DNA of 64,000 nucleotides from Sphingobium aromaticiconvertens (GTDB lineage: Bacteria; Pseudomonadota; Alphaproteobacteria; Sphingomonadales; Sphingomonadaceae): positions 4,707,501 through 4,771,500 of the forward strand of contig NZ_JBANRJ010000001.1 of assembly GCF_037154075.1 (NCBI RefSeq). The letters run 5' to 3'. Made by a program: the position numbers and the translations under genes. Positions 48,466 through 59,081 of the stretch are shown one piece after another. How positions within the stretch are numbered: position 1 is the stretch's first letter; each line of letters starts with the position of its first letter. The notes under the pieces are model-generated. The model had not been told where the DNA came from. It was given only the letters and a program-made list of their open reading frames with translations, and ran no database searches.

Positions 48466-50017
48466 CGGCGACGCCGTCCTTTCGGGCGTCTCCCTCACCT
48501 TCAATCGCGAGCGCGCTGGCCTTGTCGGTCGCAACGGCGTCGGCAAGACGACCTTGCTCCGGCTAATTGCCGGCGATTTGATGCCCCACCGCGGCGCGAT
48601 CATGGTCAGCGGCACGATGGCAACCGTCAAACAGCGCGTTCAAATCGCCCCCGAAGCCACCATCGCCGACCTGTTCGGCGTGACCGAGCAGCTCGCCCTG
48701 CTGCGCCGTGCCGAAGCGGGCGACGCAGACGCCGACGCGCTGGCCAATGCCGACTGGACGCTGGAAATGCGGATCGAAGCGGCGCTTGCCAGAACGAGCC
48801 TCGACGCCGATCCCGAAACTCCGCTCGCCCGGCTGTCCGGCGGCCAGCGCACCCGTGCCGCGCTCGCGGGCGCCATCCTGGCCGACCCGGATTTTCTGCT
48901 GCTCGATGAACCGACGAACAATCTGGACAAGGATGGCCGAACCGCCGTGCTCGATCTGTTGGCGGACTGGCGCGCGGGCGCCATCATCGTCAGCCATGAC
49001 CGCGCCTTGCTGGAGGCAATGGACGCGATCGTCGAACTGTCCAACCTTGGCGCCCGGCGCTATGGCGGCAACTGGTCGCATTACAAAGAGCGCAAGGCGA
49101 TCGAGCAAGCCGCCGCGCAGCAGGATCTCGCCACGGCTGAGCAGCAGGTCAAGGACACCGCCCGCAAGAGCCAGATCGCCGTCGAGCGCCAGCAGCGCCG
49201 TGATGCCACCGGTGCGCGCAAGGGCGCGAAGGGCGGCATCCCCCGCATCCTGATCGGCGCGCGCAAGCAACGCGCGGAACGCACGGGCGGCGACAATGCC
49301 CTGTTGGCCCAGCGGCTACGCGCAGCAGCGGACGCAAGCGCCGCCACTGCGCGGGCGCGCGTCGAAAAAGTGGAGGACATGCATATTCACCTGCCGCCCA
49401 CCCATCTGGCGCCGGACCGCACCGTCCTGCAGATGGACGCGGTGACGGCAGGTTATGATCCCGACGCCCCTGTACTGGAAGGCTTCAGCCTGCATGTCGA
49501 AGGGCCGGAGCGGATCGCCATCACCGGTCCCAACGGATCGGGCAAGACTACCCTGCTCTCCCTGATCGACGGCACGCTTACTCCCTGGGCGGGCACCATC
49601 AGCCATCCCGTTGCGCATGCCATGCTGGACCAGACCGCCGCGATTCTCGATCCCATGCTGTCGATCGCGGACAATTTTGCCCGCCTCAATCCCTCCATGA
49701 ATGAGAATGGCTGCCGCGCCGCGCTCGCCGCCTTCCGCTTCCGGGGGGATGCTGCCCTTCGCCGGGTGGACGCACTCAGCGGCGGGCAAATGCTGCGGGC
49801 CGGGCTGGCCTGTGTGCTGGGCGGTACGACCCCGCCGCCGCTCCTTATCCTGGACGAACCGACCAACCATCTCGATCTCGATTCCATCACCGCGGTCGAG
49901 GCAGGTCTGCGCGCTTATGACGGCGCGCTGCTGGTCGTCAGCCATGACGAGACGTTTCTGGAGGCTATCGGCATCACCCGCCAGGTGGCCTTGCGCATCC
50001 GCGAGGCAAATATCTGA
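48413..50017 (+). CDS. ABC-F family ATPase
   Basis: 534 residues with two ATP-binding cassettes and no membrane part. Cassette 1: GRNGVGKTT, LSGGQRTRAALAGAI, LLLDEPTNNLD; cassette 2: GPNGSGKTT, LSGGQMLRAGLACVL, LILDEPTNHLD. A charged linker (about 215-300) with many Arg/Lys/Ala lies between, as in ribosome-binding ABC-F proteins. Role is probably translation rescue or antibiotic protection; subclass not determined. The ATG at 48413 or 48419 is likely; TTG at 48395 is not. Confidence 0.93.
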   Translation: MHMSASITCSDLHWSTPDGDAVLSGVSLTFNRERAGLVGRNGVGKTTLLRLIAGDLMPHRGAIMVSGTMATVKQRVQIAPEATIADLFGVTEQLALLRRAEAGDADADALANADWTLEMRIEAALARTSLDADPETPLARLSGGQRTRAALAGAILADPDFLLLDEPTNNLDKDGRTAVLDLLADWRAGAIIVSHDRALLEAMDAIVELSNLGARRYGGNWSHYKERKAIEQAAAQQDLATAEQQVKDTARKSQIAVERQQRRDATGARKGAKGGIPRILIGARKQRAERTGGDNALLAQRLRAAADASAATARARVEKVEDMHIHLPPTHLAPDRTVLQMDAVTAGYDPDAPVLEGFSLHVEGPERIAITGPNGSGKTTLLSLIDGTLTPWAGTISHPVAHAMLDQTAAILDPMLSIADNFARLNPSMNENGCRAALAAFRFRGDAALRRVDALSGGQMLRAGLACVLGGTTPPPLLILDEPTNHLDLDSITAVEAGLRAYDGALLVVSHDETFLEAIGITRQVALRIREANI

Positions 50018-50062
50018 ATATTGTTGGAAGTTTTCACAGATTCCAGCGGCTATTGGCTGAAA

Positions 50063-50137
50063 TGGTGATCCCAACGGGATTCGAACCCGTATCGCTGCCG
50101 TGAAAGGGCAGTGTCCTAACCGTTAGACGATGGGACC
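50063..50137 (-). tRNA. tRNA-Glu (UUC)
   Basis: The minus strand folds into a 75-nt tRNA including an encoded CCA. Anticodon stem CTGCC/GGCAG encloses CTTTCAC with anticodon TTC; the T loop GGTTCGAATCC is standard. No integrase or att duplication is seen next to it. Confidence 0.96.
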
Positions 50138-50232
50138 ACGAAGCCCGCCGGGATGCGGTGGGCTAGCGAAGCGAAGGCGGCATTAGGGGCTGGCTGTTTT
50201 GCGGTCAACCCCCTCGTTCGAGGAAATTGCGC

Positions 50233-51996
50233 TCACGCCCAGGCGGCATCCTCCAGATGCAGTTCGGCCTCGGCACGCGATCCCCATTCGTTCAGCTTTG
50301 CACGGCCCGCGACCCACAATCGCTTGTCGCGCGGCGCGCCCAATATTGCCTCGCCCAGCGCGCTTTGCGCCTGGCGAAAGGCGATCGTCTTGATCGATCG
50401 GCCATCGTCCCCAGCCATGATTGCGCGCAAATGGCCGTTGCCGACGATATCCGCCTTGATGACGCGCATCGGCCCTGCGGCGATGCGCGGCGCGGGCCAG
50501 CCGGTGCCATAGGGACCGCCCTGCTCGATCGCGGCGATGAAATCAGGGTTGATGCCCGATGGTGCCAATACCGCATCGATCAGCAACGCGCGGTCGTCCC
50601 GTGCCCGCGCTACCGCTGCGGACAGTCGTTCGTCCAGAAAATCGATGAGGGCATCGATCTTGCCCGCCTCGACCGTCAGCCCCGCCGCCATCGCATGGCC
50701 GCCGCCCGCGACCAGCAAGCCCATATCCTTGGCCGCCAGCACCGCCGCCCCCAGGTCCACGCCCGAAATCGACCGGCCCGACCCCTTGCCCACACCCGCC
50801 TCGTCACAGGCGATGACGATAGCCGGCCGCCCGGCCTTTTCCTTGAGCCGCCCGGCGACGATGCCGATGACGCCGGGATGCCACCCCGCGCCGGACACGA
50901 CCGCCACCGCGCGATTGCCCTGCGCGGCGAGCAGTTCCTCCGCCTCGGCCTGCACCCCGGCCTCGATTGCGCGACGTTCTTCGTTCAGGGCATCGAGTTC
51001 AGCGGCGATCTGCGCGGCTTCGGCCGGATCTTCCGTCGTCAGCAGCCGCACGCCCAGATCCGCCTTGCCCACGCGCCCGCCCGCGTTGATACGCGGCCCC
51101 AGCGCAAAGCCCAGATCATGGCACAGCGGCGCGCGGGTCAGGCGGCTGGCGTCGATCAACGCGGCCAGCCCGACATTGCGCCGCCCCGCCATCACCTTCA
51201 GCCCTTGCGCGACGAAGGCACGGTTCAGCCCCCGTAACTGCGCCACGTCCGCCACCGTGCCCAGTGCGACGATGTCCAGATATTCCATCAGCCGCGGTTC
51301 CGCCCGCGTCGCAAACCAGCCCCGCGCCCGCAGGGTCCGCACCAGCGCCGCCCCCAGCAGGAAGGCGACACCAACGGCGGCGAGATGCCCGTGCCCCTGC
51401 CCCTCCTCGCTTTCATCCAGCCGGTTGGGGTTCACCAGCGCCAGCGCATGCGGCAGCGTGGTCGCGCATTTATGGTGATCGACCACCACCACATCGACAC
51501 CCACGCCGCGCGCCATGTCCAGCGCCTCGAACGCCTGCGCACCGCAATCGACGGTGACGATCAAGGTCGCGCCCTCCCCCGCCAGCCGCACCAGCGCCGC
51601 ACCCGACGGGCCATAGCCTTCCATGAGCCGGTCGGGGATATAGGGACGGGCCGCCAGCCCCAGATCCTTGAGCAACCGGATCAGCAGCGCCGCGCTGGTC
51701 GCGCCATCGACGTCATAATCGCCAAAGATGCGGACATCTTCGCCCCGCTGCACCGCATCGGCCAGCCGTTCGGCCGCGGCGTCCATGTCGCGGAATATGC
51801 TGGGATCGGGCATGAAATGGCGGATCGTGGGATTGCGGTGCATCTCCACCCCGTCGCGCGGACACCCACGCGCCACCAGCAATTGCGTGATCAGATCGTC
51901 GGGCAGATAGCCCGGCGCACGCCCGTCCGCCCCCTCGCCACGCCAGCGCCACGGCTGGCCCATGATGGAATGCGAAACATTGAGGGCAACGGTCAT
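50233..51996 (-). CDS. recJ: Single-stranded-DNA-specific exonuclease RecJ
   Basis: 587 residues, typical length. DHH-family motifs are intact: DYDVDGATSAALL, TVDCGAQAF, VVDHHK and, in DHHA1, GGGHAMAAGLT. RecJ degrades 5' single strands in recombination and mismatch repair. Transcribed divergently from tamA across 130 nt. Confidence 0.98.
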   Translation of the reverse strand: MTVALNVSHSIMGQPWRWRGEGADGRAPGYLPDDLITQLLVARGCPRDGVEMHRNPTIRHFMPDPSIFRDMDAAAERLADAVQRGEDVRIFGDYDVDGATSAALLIRLLKDLGLAARPYIPDRLMEGYGPSGAALVRLAGEGATLIVTVDCGAQAFEALDMARGVGVDVVVVDHHKCATTLPHALALVNPNRLDESEEGQGHGHLAAVGVAFLLGAALVRTLRARGWFATRAEPRLMEYLDIVALGTVADVAQLRGLNRAFVAQGLKVMAGRRNVGLAALIDASRLTRAPLCHDLGFALGPRINAGGRVGKADLGVRLLTTEDPAEAAQIAAELDALNEERRAIEAGVQAEAEELLAAQGNRAVAVVSGAGWHPGVIGIVAGRLKEKAGRPAIVIACDEAGVGKGSGRSISGVDLGAAVLAAKDMGLLVAGGGHAMAAGLTVEAGKIDALIDFLDERLSAAVARARDDRALLIDAVLAPSGINPDFIAAIEQGGPYGTGWPAPRIAAGPMRVIKADIVGNGHLRAIMAGDDGRSIKTIAFRQAQSALGEAILGAPRDKRLWVAGRAKLNEWGSRAEAELHLEDAAWA

Positions 51997-52126
51997 CCCG
52001 CCCCTCTATCGCTTGCATCGGACATAAGAAAGCGCGATGCGATGGAACCGGGGCAATCGCTCATGCGTAAAGAGCGTTCCGGCGACGCAATATGCGCTAC
52101 GGATCAAAAGGGGCATTAGGGATTTC

Positions 52127-54298
52127 ATGCGTTTACGGCCGACGAGAAGCGTTGACCATGCCCTCGCCCTCATCCTGATCTGCGTACCGATGCCGTTGAT
52201 GGCCCAAAGTCAGCGGACCGATCAGCCAGCGACCCAACCGCCCGCAACTGATGCATCCAGCACCGAAGCCCCCATCCTGCCCGACGATCAGTTCAACGCG
52301 CGCCTGCCCACCTTTGGCGACACAGATAGCAAGGCCGCGCCCGGTACCCCGCTGCCATCGATTGACACCTATCTGGACCAGCAGATGCCCCAGATCGACG
52401 GGGCATCCGGCACGGCGCCCGGCGCGACGCCCACACTCACAGAACTGCCCCCGGCGACCGAGCCGCCCGCCGACGCCGCGCTTGCCCAGCCATTGCCCTC
52501 GCTCGACAGCGTCACCGTCCCCGCTGAAGTGGCGGCAGACGCCAGCGCCGCCGCAGAAAAAGCACCGGAAGTTCGCTACGTCTTCAAGGTCGAAGGGTTC
52601 GGCAAGACGGGGCTTGAAGATGATTTCCGCGCCGCCTCTGCCCTCGCCGATGGCAAAGGCCAGGCGGATACCGCCGCGATGGTGCAGGCGCGGGCGGAGG
52701 AAGACAAGGCGCTGGCCGTCCGGTTGCTCTATTCAGAGGGTTATTATGACGCAACGGCGCTCGCCTCCTTCGATCAGCCTGCCGATGCAACAGGACCACT
52801 AACCGCCGTCATCTCAGTGACGACGGGTAAGCAGTACAGGCTGGGCGCTATCGTCATCCAGGCCGGACCGACCGTGCCATCTGGCCTGATCCGCGACAAT
52901 CTGCCGCTCAAGACCGGCGACCCGATCGTTGCGGCCGATATTGAGGGGGGCGAGGCCAATATCGCGCTCAAACTCCCGGAAAATGGCTATGCTTTCGCCA
53001 AGGTCGGCGAACGCGACATCCTGCTCGATCCGGCAACCGTAACGGGCGACTATACGCTGCCGGTCGAAACAGGTCCGCGTGGTCGCTTCCGCACCATCAC
53101 CACCAGCGGCGACAAACAGGCGTTCGATGCCGACCATATCAAGGTCATCAGCCGCTTCCGCGAAGGTGAGATATATGACAGCCGCAAGCTGGACGATCTT
53201 CGCAAGGCGCTGGTAGCGACCGGCCTTTTCTCCAGCGTCGGCGTCAAACCGGTGCAAACTGGCGACGCTGCCCCGGAAGGCACCGAATATGTCGATCTGC
53301 ATGTCGAGCAGGAGGCCGGGCCACCCCGCACCCTTGCCGGGGAACTGGGCTATGGCACGGGCCAGGGCTTCCGGGCCGAAGGAAACTGGACGCACCGCAA
53401 TTTCTTCCCGCCCGAAGGCGCGATCATCGGCGGCATCATCGCGGGTACGCAGGAACAGGGGATTTCCGGCACGTTCCGCCGAGCCAATGCCGGCAAGCGC
53501 GACCGGACCTTTCAGGCCGGAGCGGCGATCAACCATCAGAATTACGACGCCTATGAAGCGTTCACGCTGGGCCTGTCGGCGACCATCTCGCGCGCCTCGA
53601 CCCCGATCTTCCAGAAACGCTGGACCTACAGCTATGGCGTCGAAATCCTTGCCTCCAACGAAACCACGCTCAATGAAACGACCGGCGATACCAAACGGCT
53701 GACCTATTTCATCGGCGCGCTGCCGGTGCAGCTTGGCTATGATCGGTCGGACGACCTGCTCAATCCGACCAGCGGCTATCGCGCCAATCTGCGCGTCTCT
53801 CCCGAAGCTTCGTTGCAGGGCAATCTATCCCCTTATGTTCGCGCGACCTTCGATCTGTCGGGCTATTATCCGGTGGGAGAGAATATCGTTATCGCCGCCC
53901 GCACGCGGGTCGGCACGATCAGCGGCGTGGGCCGGGACGACATCGCGCCATCGCGGCGCATCTATGCTGGCGGCGGCGGATCGGTGCGCGGCTTTGGCTA
54001 TCAGGAACTGGGACCAAAGGATGCTAATGACGACCCCATTGGTGGACGTTCCGTCAATGAATTCGCGGTCGAGGGGCGCTATCGCTTTGGCAATTACGGA
54101 GTCGTCGCCTTCGTCGATGCAGGCCAGGTCTATGAAAGTTCGATCCCCAAATTCTCCGACATGCGCTACGGCGTGGGCGTCGGCGGGCGCTTCTACACCA
54201 ATTTCGGCCCCTTCCGTGCCGACATCGCGATGCCGATCAACCGGCAGCCGGGCGAATCCAAATTCGCCCTCTATATCGGCATAGGGCAGGCTTTCTGA
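52127..54298 (+). CDS. tamA: TamA-like outer membrane translocation/assembly protein
   Basis: 723 residues. Signal peptide ends near PLMAQ; residues about 30-155 are a Pro/Ala-rich low-complexity segment not found in E. coli TamA (577). POTRA-type domains follow (FKVEGFGKTGLEDDFRAASAL; GPRGRFRTITTSGDKQAFDA) and a C-terminal Omp85 barrel with GGGGSVRGFGYQELGP. ATG at 52127 with AGGGA is favoured over 52037. The stop overlaps the tamB start (TGATG). Confidence 0.93.
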   Translation: MRLRPTRSVDHALALILICVPMPLMAQSQRTDQPATQPPATDASSTEAPILPDDQFNARLPTFGDTDSKAAPGTPLPSIDTYLDQQMPQIDGASGTAPGATPTLTELPPATEPPADAALAQPLPSLDSVTVPAEVAADASAAAEKAPEVRYVFKVEGFGKTGLEDDFRAASALADGKGQADTAAMVQARAEEDKALAVRLLYSEGYYDATALASFDQPADATGPLTAVISVTTGKQYRLGAIVIQAGPTVPSGLIRDNLPLKTGDPIVAADIEGGEANIALKLPENGYAFAKVGERDILLDPATVTGDYTLPVETGPRGRFRTITTSGDKQAFDADHIKVISRFREGEIYDSRKLDDLRKALVATGLFSSVGVKPVQTGDAAPEGTEYVDLHVEQEAGPPRTLAGELGYGTGQGFRAEGNWTHRNFFPPEGAIIGGIIAGTQEQGISGTFRRANAGKRDRTFQAGAAINHQNYDAYEAFTLGLSATISRASTPIFQKRWTYSYGVEILASNETTLNETTGDTKRLTYFIGALPVQLGYDRSDDLLNPTSGYRANLRVSPEASLQGNLSPYVRATFDLSGYYPVGENIVIAARTRVGTISGVGRDDIAPSRRIYAGGGGSVRGFGYQELGPKDANDDPIGGRSVNEFAVEGRYRFGNYGVVAFVDAGQVYESSIPKFSDMRYGVGVGGRFYTNFGPFRADIAMPINRQPGESKFALYIGIGQAF

Positions 54299-57200
54299 TG
54301 GTGGACGAAACCGCCCTCCCCACCGAAACGGTCCGCGCAAAGCGGCCGCTGCCCATTCGCATCGCCCTGTGGGTAGCCGGCCTGTTCGTCGCCCTTGTCG
54401 TGCTGGTGGTCGCCCTGTTGCTCGGCCTCAACACCAGCCCCGGCAAGTCCTTCCTCATCAAGCAGATCGCTGCGTTCAAGATGGAATCCGGCATGACGAT
54501 CGAGGTCGGCCGGATCGAAGGGTCGATCTATAGCGACATGGTCATCCACGACCTGATCCTGCGCGATCCCAAGGGCGTGTTCGCCGTCAGCCCGCGCGTC
54601 CGGGTCGACTGGAGCCCGTTCAGCTACATCAAGAATCACATCTCCGTGCGAACGCTGGAATCGCCGCTGGTGGTGCTGGCGCGTAGCCCGCAGTTCAATG
54701 TGACGCAGAGCGATCCCAACGCGCCGATCCTGCCCGATCTCGACATCGACGTCGACCGGATGAAGATCGCCCGTTTCGTGTTGGCCAAACCCGTGATCGG
54801 CCAGAAGCGCGAGATCGCGATCGACGGCACCACCCACATCGCCGATGGCCGCGCGCAGCTTTCGGCGCTGGCGGTGGTGGACAGCGGCGACCGGCTGCAG
54901 GCCAGCATCGACGCCGTGCCCGATCAGAACCGGCTGGCGATGAAGGGCAGACTGGATGCGCCCAAGGGCGGCGTCATCGCCGCGATGGCAGGCCTGACGG
55001 ACAGCATGACCGCCACACTGGACGGCAAGGGAAGCTGGCAGGCGTGGGACGGCAGGCTTGTCGCGACCTCACCCAAGGGCGAACTCGCCAATCTCGCTCT
55101 GGTGGCAAGGGACGGTAATTTCACGGTCAAGGGACCGACCCGCCCCGGCCTCATCATGGCTGGCCCGATCGAACGGCTGACTGCTCCCGCCCTTGATGTC
55201 GACCTGTTCGCGGGCCTCAACGAACGGCGCGTCAACCTGAAGGGCACGCTCCGCTCCACCGCGCTGGCGGCCAGCGCACAGGGTCTGGTCGATCTGGGCA
55301 AGAGCAGCTTCAGCGCACTGAAGATCGACGCCCAATTGCTGACCCCCGGCGCAATCATGGAGAAGGTGCGGGGCAAGGATGTCCGCGCCTCCATCATCCT
55401 CGACGGGCCGATGGCGACGCCGTTCATCGATTATGACATCAGCGCCGCGCAACTCGCCTTCGACGCCACCGGCATTGAAGGTTTGAAAGCCAGCGGCCGC
55501 GCCGTAATCGACGCCGACCGTATCCGCATCCCGGTCAATGCCACCGCGCGCCGGGTCACGGGCCTGAATGCCGCCGCAGGAGGGTTGCTCGAAAATCTGC
55601 GGGTGAAGGGTGACTTTGCCTATGCAGGCGGCAAGCTCATCAGCGACAACCTCAAGATCAACAGCAACAGCATCGACGCCACGGCCATCGTCCTCGCCGA
55701 CCTCGACAACGCCCTGTATCGCGGGGCGCTGAAAGGCCGGGTCAACGACTATAAGATAGACGGTGTGGGCATCGTCAACCTGACCACCGATGTCGAACTG
55801 GTGCCCGGTCCCAAGGGCGGCTTTGGCCTGGCGGGCAAGTTCGGCGTCCGAACCGCGCGCTGGGACAATGCGTCGGTCCGCGATTTCCTGGGCGGTAATG
55901 CACTTGCCACCGGGCGCATCGGCATGACGCCGGAGGGTGTGTTCACCCTCGCCGGGCTTAAAGGTGCAGCACCCAATTTCACCATCCTGTCGGGATCGGG
56001 TCGCTATGGGACCGATGGTGGCATCGCGTTCGACGCTGCCGCCAGTTCGAAGCAATATGGCCCGCTTGCTCTATCGGTGCGAGGCACGGTGGAGCGCCCG
56101 CAGGCAGTGCTGCGCGCCGCGCGACCCAATGTCGGCGTGCAACTGTCAAACGTGGTCGCAAAGCTGGATGGCGAGGCCGCGGGCTATCGGCTGGAGGCGA
56201 CCGGCGGATCGCCCTATGGTCCCTTCTTCGGTAATGTGCTGATCCGCACCGCTCGCGGCCCGCTGACGATCGACATAACCAAGGCGCGCTTTGCCGGGGT
56301 CGATTTCGCCGGGACCGTGCAGCAGACCAACGCTGGTCCCTTTGCCGGGCAATTGTCGATGAACGGATCGGGCATCAATGGAGCCGTTCGCCTCGCCAGC
56401 ATCGGCAAGGTGCAGGGCATCGACATCGACGCCACCGCCAGCAACGCCAAGCTGCCCGGCGACGCCAATATCGTCATAGGCCGCGCCTTGGTCGATGCCT
56501 CGATGGTGCTTTACGACCAGCCTCAGATTGTCGCTGACGTCCAGATGGCCAATGCCGCCTACGGCACCACGGTCGTTCGTCAGGCCCGCGCCAAGGTCAA
56601 TTATCGTGGTGGACGCGGTACAGCGCAGGTCGTGGCCGATGGCAGCGGCGGCGTGCCCTTCTCAATTGCCGCCAATGCCGCGCTCCGCCCGAACCTCTAC
56701 GCCGTCGTGCTTAAGGGGAAGGCCAGCAATATCGACTTCCGTCTGGACAAGCCCGCGATCATCCGCACCGAACCGGGCGGCTATCGCCTCGAACCCGTCG
56801 CGCTGGTACTACCGCAAGGCCGGGTCGACCTTGCCGGACGCTTTGGCAACAGCACGGCGGTGCAGGCGCGGTTCAAGGATTTTGACCTTGCCATCGCCAA
56901 CCTCGCCAGCCCCGGCCTTGGCATCGGCGGCAAGGCGACCGGCACGCTGGACTACGCCCAGAGTGGCAACGCCTTCCCCAACGCCAAAACCCGCCTTGCC
57001 ATCACCGATTTCCGTCGGTCGAGCCTGACCGCCACCTCCGCCCCCGTGGCCATGCAGATAGAGGGTAAGTTGAGCGCGGCGGGTGGCGACATGCGCGGGG
57101 TGATCCGCCGGGGCAACAGCGATCTTGGCCGCTTCATCGCGATGCTGGCGCCGCCGGGCGCGGGCGCCAGTTGGTCGGAACAGTTGATGGCCGCGCCACT

Positions 57201-58500
57201 GGGCGGCGGTATCCGCTATAGCGGTCCGGCCGATGTGCTCTTCTCCTTCGCGGGACAGGCCGACCAGCAATTGTCTGGCCCGATCGCCGTCGCCGCCGAT
57301 TTTAGCGGGCGGCTCAACGATCCGCGCCTCAACGGCCTCGTCCGCGCCAATGCGCTGACTTACACCAACGACACGTTCGGCACCCGCGTCACCCAGATGC
57401 GGCTCGACGGACGCTTCACCAATGATCGACTGGAGATACGCGATTTCTCCGGCCGGGCGGGCGATGGGACGGTGCAGGCGCGCGGCACGGTGGGCCTCGC
57501 CGCCGCCAGCGGCTTTCCGATGGACATCGCAGTGACGATGGACCGCGCCCGCCTTGCCCGCAGCGAGCAACTGGGCACCGTCGTCAGCGGCACCATGGCG
57601 ATCACCAACAGCCAGGCGGCTGGCGGACTGGTCAAGGGCGACCTGCGCCTGCCCGAGCTACGCTATCAGATCGCCTTCCCCGGCGGGGCCGATATCCGGC
57701 AGCTTCAGGGCGTCCGGCGCAAGGGCGAGCGGATCGACATTGCCGACCAGCAACTCGCCGCCAAACAGGCGCAAGGTGGTTTCAGCAACTGGAAACTCGA
57801 TATCCGCGTGCGGGCCGACAATGAACTCTACGTCTCCGGCATGGGCCTTGAGTCCGAGTGGAAGACCGACATGCGCGTCACCGGCACCACGGCCGCGCCG
57901 CGCGTGGTCGGCAAGCTGGAGGTTATTCGCGGCACCTACAGCTTCTCCGGCCGCCGGTTCGAGCTGGAGCGCGGGATCATCACCTTCAGCGGGGCCGAAC
58001 TGACCAACCCCACGCTCAATATCCGCGCTGAAACGCAGATCGACGCCGTGACCGCCGCGATCGTCGTCGGCGGCACGGCGCAACAGCCCGACATCGCCTT
58101 CAGCTCCACGCCCAGCCTGCCGCAAGACGAAATCCTCTCCCGCATCCTGTTCGGGTCCAACGTCGCCAACCTGTCGGCGACGCAGGCGATCCAGCTCGCA
58201 GTCGCGCTCAATGGCCTGCGCGGCGGAGGCGGTGGACTTAATCCGCTGGGCAAGTTGCAGACCGCATCGGGCGTCGATCGTCTGCGCGTCCTGGGCAGTG
58301 ATGAGGCGAGCGGGCGTGGAACGGCGCTGGCGGTCGGCCAGCATATTTCGAACAACGTCTATGTGGAGATCATCACCGACGCGAAGGGCTTCACCGCCAC
58401 GCAGTTGGAAGTCGCCCTGTCCAAAGCCCTGAGCCTCCTGTCGAAAACAGGTGGCAATACCGGATCGTCGGCGAACCTGCGTTACTCCAAGGATTATTGA
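54298..58500 (+). CDS. tamB: TamB/DUF490 translocation and assembly protein
   Basis: 1400 residues. A single N-terminal membrane helix (about 24-45) is followed by a long beta-helical periplasmic part and a C-terminal DUF490 region (about 1080-1400; LSRILFGSNVANLSATQAIQLA, and a final KALSLLSKTGGNTG). It spans the periplasm and cooperates with TamA in outer membrane protein or lipid transport. Start overlaps the tamA stop by 1 nt, so both are coupled. Confidence 0.95.
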   Translation: MVDETALPTETVRAKRPLPIRIALWVAGLFVALVVLVVALLLGLNTSPGKSFLIKQIAAFKMESGMTIEVGRIEGSIYSDMVIHDLILRDPKGVFAVSPRVRVDWSPFSYIKNHISVRTLESPLVVLARSPQFNVTQSDPNAPILPDLDIDVDRMKIARFVLAKPVIGQKREIAIDGTTHIADGRAQLSALAVVDSGDRLQASIDAVPDQNRLAMKGRLDAPKGGVIAAMAGLTDSMTATLDGKGSWQAWDGRLVATSPKGELANLALVARDGNFTVKGPTRPGLIMAGPIERLTAPALDVDLFAGLNERRVNLKGTLRSTALAASAQGLVDLGKSSFSALKIDAQLLTPGAIMEKVRGKDVRASIILDGPMATPFIDYDISAAQLAFDATGIEGLKASGRAVIDADRIRIPVNATARRVTGLNAAAGGLLENLRVKGDFAYAGGKLISDNLKINSNSIDATAIVLADLDNALYRGALKGRVNDYKIDGVGIVNLTTDVELVPGPKGGFGLAGKFGVRTARWDNASVRDFLGGNALATGRIGMTPEGVFTLAGLKGAAPNFTILSGSGRYGTDGGIAFDAAASSKQYGPLALSVRGTVERPQAVLRAARPNVGVQLSNVVAKLDGEAAGYRLEATGGSPYGPFFGNVLIRTARGPLTIDITKARFAGVDFAGTVQQTNAGPFAGQLSMNGSGINGAVRLASIGKVQGIDIDATASNAKLPGDANIVIGRALVDASMVLYDQPQIVADVQMANAAYGTTVVRQARAKVNYRGGRGTAQVVADGSGGVPFSIAANAALRPNLYAVVLKGKASNIDFRLDKPAIIRTEPGGYRLEPVALVLPQGRVDLAGRFGNSTAVQARFKDFDLAIANLASPGLGIGGKATGTLDYAQSGNAFPNAKTRLAITDFRRSSLTATSAPVAMQIEGKLSAAGGDMRGVIRRGNSDLGRFIAMLAPPGAGASWSEQLMAAPLGGGIRYSGPADVLFSFAGQADQQLSGPIAVAADFSGRLNDPRLNGLVRANALTYTNDTFGTRVTQMRLDGRFTNDRLEIRDFSGRAGDGTVQARGTVGLAAASGFPMDIAVTMDRARLARSEQLGTVVSGTMAITNSQAAGGLVKGDLRLPELRYQIAFPGGADIRQLQGVRRKGERIDIADQQLAAKQAQGGFSNWKLDIRVRADNELYVSGMGLESEWKTDMRVTGTTAAPRVVGKLEVIRGTYSFSGRRFELERGIITFSGAELTNPTLNIRAETQIDAVTAAIVVGGTAQQPDIAFSSTPSLPQDEILSRILFGSNVANLSATQAIQLAVALNGLRGGGGGLNPLGKLQTASGVDRLRVLGSDEASGRGTALAVGQHISNNVYVEIITDAKGFTATQLEVALSKALSLLSKTGGNTGSSANLRYSKDY

Positions 58501-58536
58501 CGCAACCTTAGTCCGCTGCGGCATTCAAGGGAAAGT

Positions 58537-59052
58537 TCAGCCGAACATCCGGCGCAGCGTAGCGTCCTTAAGGACGAAATGATGGCGCAGGGCCGCCGCG
58601 ACATGAAGGACGATGAGGGTCGCAAACAGGAAGCCCAGTATCTCGTGCCCCTCACTCGATACGCCAACGATCGCGTCGCCCTTGGTCACGCCGAATTTCG
58701 GCACGTCGAACAGAAAGAACCAACTGAGCGGCCGATCCCCGGCGGAGGTCATGATCCACCCTGTCAGCGGCATGATGAGCAGCAGCGCATAAAAAGCAAA
58801 ATGTGTGACTTTCGCCACCAGCTTTTCCCATGGCGGCATGGTCGCCAGCATGGGCGGAACCGGGTGTGTCAGCCGCCATAGGATCCGCATCAGCGTCAAA
58901 GCCAGGACCGTCAGGCCAATCGATTTATGAACCGGCATCACCGGCCAGGCGCGGGGTAGCGAGTCATGAGCAAAGCCCAGCCACAAGTTGCACAGGATGA
59001 GAATCGCGATGGCCCAATGCAGCGATTGGGCTACTCTTGTATAACGATCCAT
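58537..59052 (-). CDS. Cytochrome b561-family protein
   Basis: 171 residues with four membrane helices; haem ligands are likely His in QSLHWAIA, VHKSIGL, GHEILGFL and VLHVAAALRHH. It passes electrons between membrane quinones and periplasmic acceptors, often superoxide. It starts 29 nt after acs and ends that unit; its stop faces the tamB stop across 36 nt. Confidence 0.93.
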   Translation of the reverse strand: MDRYTRVAQSLHWAIAILILCNLWLGFAHDSLPRAWPVMPVHKSIGLTVLALTLMRILWRLTHPVPPMLATMPPWEKLVAKVTHFAFYALLLIMPLTGWIMTSAGDRPLSWFFLFDVPKFGVTKGDAIVGVSSEGHEILGFLFATLIVLHVAAALRHHFVLKDATLRRMFG

Positions 59053-59081
59053 GCGCGATCCTTTCCTGTTGGGACTAGCTG

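Noticed and set aside
50063..50232. Integration site of a mobile island at tRNA-Glu
   Set aside because: No integrase, no duplicated tRNA end and housekeeping genes on both sides.
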